From positions 1 to 7,826 of the forward strand of contig JAWLFN010000127.1 in assembly GCA_041685555.1 (NCBI GenBank): a stretch of 7,826 nt of DNA, given 5' to 3'. Every line of letters starts with the position of its first letter. Positions within the stretch are counted from its first letter, which is position 1. The position numbers were made by a program, and so were the translations under genes. Below are positions 6,237 through 7,826 of the stretch, in pieces. Below the pieces are notes generated by a model. It saw only the letters and a list, made by a program, of their open reading frames with translations, was not told the DNA's origin and did not search any database. This DNA comes from PWQG01 sp041685555 (lineage in GTDB: Bacteria > Pseudomonadota > Gammaproteobacteria > Pseudomonadales > Pseudohongiellaceae).

Positions 6237-6788
6237 CGCGATGGTGCTGGCCGTCAGCATCAGATAAGACAGATTGAACACCATTGCCGCATAGTGATAC
6301 AGCGGACGCTTGGTGAACAGCAACCACACCACCGAGAAGCTGATGATCACCGTACCGATGGAACGTCGGAACCAGGTCTCCTCGAAGTTTGGCAGCAGGA
6401 TATCCGAAGCACGGGCCAGCATCAGGAACAGGATGATCATGACGAAAAACCAGTTCTTGGTCGCAAAATAATGGGCTTCCAGGTCCAGTGTCCGGTAGTA
6501 CCGGATCTCCGGTGTCAACACAAAAGTCAGTAACACCATCATGATCGGCGCACTGAGAAAAAGCAGCATCGGTCCGACCATGACGAAATCGTGGGCCTGA
6601 TATTCCCAGAAGCCCAGGTAATGATAGGTCATGATGATCAGCAGCCACACCGACCATCCCGCCAGCAGCCAGGGTCTGCAGATCCTGTGCCGATAGCGGA
6701 TCATCTTGCCCCAGCCCATCAGCAGTTCAGCCATGGCGAATGCCACCACCACAGACACAAACATCATGATGAACTCGAACTTGGACAT
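6213..6788 (-). CDS. Six-helix inner-membrane protein of unknown function
   Basis: A 191-residue very hydrophobic protein with about six predicted membrane segments, at roughly 5-25, 40-58, 68-92, 112-130, 142-158 and 166-187. The basic loops after helix 1 (KMIRYRHRICR) and helix 5 (TKR) suggest cytoplasmic sides by the positive-inside rule. I see no catalytic motif or transporter signature. The N-terminus (MSKFEFIMMFVSVVVAFAMAEL) resembles a widespread class of small uncharacterised proteobacterial membrane proteins; this is recollection, not a search result. ATG 6788 shares its A with the TGA of the upstream receiver-like gene (TGATG), and an AGAGGA sequence lies upstream. The two are therefore probably translationally coupled and may work together. 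Its 3' end lies in the convergent inverted repeat. Confidence 0.85.
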   Translation of the reverse strand: MSKFEFIMMFVSVVVAFAMAELLMGWGKMIRYRHRICRPWLLAGWSVWLLIIMTYHYLGFWEYQAHDFVMVGPMLLFLSAPIMMVLLTFVLTPEIRYYRTLDLEAHYFATKNWFFVMIILFLMLARASDILLPNFEETWFRRSIGTVIISFSVVWLLFTKRPLYHYAAMVFNLSYLMLTASTIAVPGLLAF

Positions 6789-7225
6789 CAGGTTTTCCTC
6801 TGACCGATAACGCGATCCAGTTCCGCTGTCAGCTGTTCCCGGAACGTATCACGGTGCAGATAAGCGGACACAGCACCCCCCGAGGGGTCGCAGGCTCTCT
6901 GCACCAGATCCTTGCGATGATCCTCGGTGATCAGTATGACAGGCGTCAGACGCCGCAGGGGGCTGCGACGTTCTCGCCGGCGTAAATGGAACAGAAACTG
7001 ATCGGATGGCCGACGATGCGGATTCCAGCCGGTGATGATGCAATCGAGTCCGGTGTTCAGCCAGCCGAAACCGCGCTCATACTGCCGCACCGCATCCATG
7101 GCATGGGTTTCATTGTAGGTATTGATGGTAGTGTAACAGCCACCGGATCCCACCTCTGCCGCCACTTCATCCACCAGACTGTTATCAATGTCATGAATCA
7201 GTATCACCCGTTTACTGTCAGACAT
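6788..7225 (-). CDS. Receiver-like (CheY-fold) protein lacking the phosphoacceptor aspartate
   Basis: A 145-residue stand-alone protein with the pattern of a response-regulator receiver domain and no output domain. Strand 1 is RVILIHDID (6-14), retaining acidic residues. The strand 3 block LDCIITGWNPHRRPSDQFLFHLR (60-82) aligns with the usual IITDWxMPxxDGxxFLxxIR, but the phosphorylated Asp is Gly66. Strand 4, TPVILIT (94-100), keeps the conserved Thr, and AYLHRDTF (121-128) replaces the conserved Lys-Pro with His-Arg. Phosphorylation in the normal way is therefore unlikely; it probably acts as a constitutive or ligand-sensing binding module. ATG 7225 is chosen because GGAG lies 9 bases upstream. 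The frame extends to 7426, but that part lies within the nitroreductase in another frame. It starts 4 bases after the nitroreductase stop. The receiver assignment is by motif pattern and is moderately sure. Confidence 0.75.
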   Translation of the reverse strand: MSDSKRVILIHDIDNSLVDEVAAEVGSGGCYTTINTYNETHAMDAVRQYERGFGWLNTGLDCIITGWNPHRRPSDQFLFHLRRRERRSPLRRLTPVILITEDHRKDLVQRACDPSGGAVSAYLHRDTFREQLTAELDRVIGQRKT

Positions 7226-7229
7226 AAAG

Positions 7230-7826
7230 TCACACTCCATCCCTGATGGTGACATTGCTGTCCACCGGATCCCGGCTGGTACGGGTCCGGTTGGCCGGCA
7301 CTTGCGGGTCCTCGTAACCGAAAGCGATACCGAACAGGATTCGAGTATCATCCCTGATGTCGAACGCCTCGCGCACCAGATCCGGATACTGACGCATGGT
7401 ACCCATGGGGCAACTGTGCAGACCATACGCCACCATGGCCAGCATCAGGTTCTGGGCATACATGCCCACGTCGATCGCCACAGTCGTTCCGAATCCGGGC
7501 GCCATGCCGATGAACGCCATACAGGGTGCATCAAAGAATTCGAAATTCCGTCGCACAGCCCGCTTGCGACCAGGGCGGTCATCCCGCTCAATGCCCATTT
7601 CCCGATACAGAGCCACCGCACACTCGACCTGTCGGCGACGATACTCATCCCGAAAGTCACCCCGGTATTCATAATCGGGCATTCCCGGGATGCCCTGATC
7701 CAGACGATCGAGCATCGCATCACGCAGCTGATCTCTGATCGCACCGGTGGCGACATAGACTTTCCAGGGCTGGACGTTGCAGTTGGAGGGTGCATGGCGG
7801 GCCAGCTCGAACACTGCATCCATGAC
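7230..7826 (-). CDS. Nitroreductase family FMN oxidoreductase, N-terminus cut by window edge
   Basis: Predicted cytoplasmic FMN-dependent NAD(P)H oxidoreductase of the nitroreductase superfamily. These enzymes reduce nitro groups, quinones or other acceptors; the physiological substrate cannot be read from sequence. Of it, 198 residues are visible. ARHAPSNCNVQPWKVYV (visible residues 9-25) is the FMN-binding and dimer-interface block close to the N-terminus in this family. The central GTTVAIDVGMYAQNLMLAMVAYGLHSCPMG matches the conserved helix and flavin-contact loop. Coding continues to the last base of the window, and the usual opening with the flavin-contacting Arg-Arg-Ser is absent, so roughly 10-20 residues lie beyond the right edge. 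The first visible ATG (7823) is unlikely to be the start. It is the most upstream gene seen in a three-gene minus-strand cluster, 4 bases before the receiver-like gene. Confidence 0.92.
   Translation of the reverse strand, partial: VMDAVFELARHAPSNCNVQPWKVYVATGAIRDQLRDAMLDRLDQGIPGMPDYEYRGDFRDEYRRRQVECAVALYREMGIERDDRPGRKRAVRRNFEFFDAPCMAFIGMAPGFGTTVAIDVGMYAQNLMLAMVAYGLHSCPMGTMRQYPDLVREAFDIRDDTRILFGIAFGYEDPQVPANRTRTSRDPVDSNVTIRDGV

Noticed and set aside
7226..7426. N-terminal extension of the receiver-like protein
   Set aside because: This part overlaps the nitroreductase 3' end in another frame and looks like a frame shadow. The receiver strand 1 begins right after ATG 7225, which has its own SD.
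1..7826. CRISPR arrays, tRNA genes, insertion sequences, attachment sites
   Set aside because: No spaced repeats, cloverleaf patterns, transposase motifs or terminal repeats were seen. Gene order and composition look like ordinary chromosome.

Overview
The window is typical of a halophilic or salt-tolerant, probably marine, gammaproteobacterium. It carries a complete ectABC ectoine operon, a periplasmic quinoprotein fused to a cytochrome c domain, and a BepA-like outer-membrane-associated metalloprotease. The sequence is GC-rich with regular Shine-Dalgarno sites. Genus cannot be fixed from this stretch. There are no insertion sequences, tRNAs, rRNAs, CRISPR arrays or other signs of recent transfer.

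Layout. Positions 1-1110 (minus) hold most of an M48 family lipoprotein metalloprotease with TPR repeats; its C-terminus runs off the left edge. A 300-base divergent intergenic region (1111-1410) follows. Positions 1411-3600 (plus) encode a secreted PQQ-dependent dehydrogenase with an N-terminal c-type heme domain, closed by a strong intrinsic terminator at 3622-3657. The region 3658-3848 is the ectoine control region, with a good sigma70-type promoter, a possible sigmaS-type -10 upstream of it, and a 32-base dyad covering the -10 and the expected start site. ectA (3849-4400), ectB (4412-5692) and ectC (5784-6173) follow on the plus strand. A three-gene minus-strand cluster converges on them: a nitroreductase (7826-7230, N-terminus cut by the right edge), a receiver-like protein lacking its phosphoacceptor aspartate (7225-6788), and a six-helix membrane protein of unknown function (6788-6213).

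How they work together. EctB transaminates L-aspartate-4-semialdehyde to L-2,4-diaminobutyrate, EctA acetylates it to N4-acetyl-diaminobutyrate, and EctC cyclises this to the compatible solute ectoine. No ectD (hydroxylase), ask (dedicated aspartokinase) or ectR (MarR regulator) lies in the window, so precursor supply and any dedicated regulator must be encoded elsewhere. The quinoprotein would oxidise an unidentified sugar or alcohol in the periplasm and pass electrons through its own heme; the terminator separates it from ectoine synthesis.

Most worth a second look are the dyad at the ectA promoter, a perfect hairpin built over the ectB stop codon, and the tightly packed nitroreductase / pseudo-receiver / membrane-protein cluster. 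I see known families throughout, and no clearly new multi-gene system can be claimed. The minus-strand cluster is the best candidate for an undescribed functional unit.
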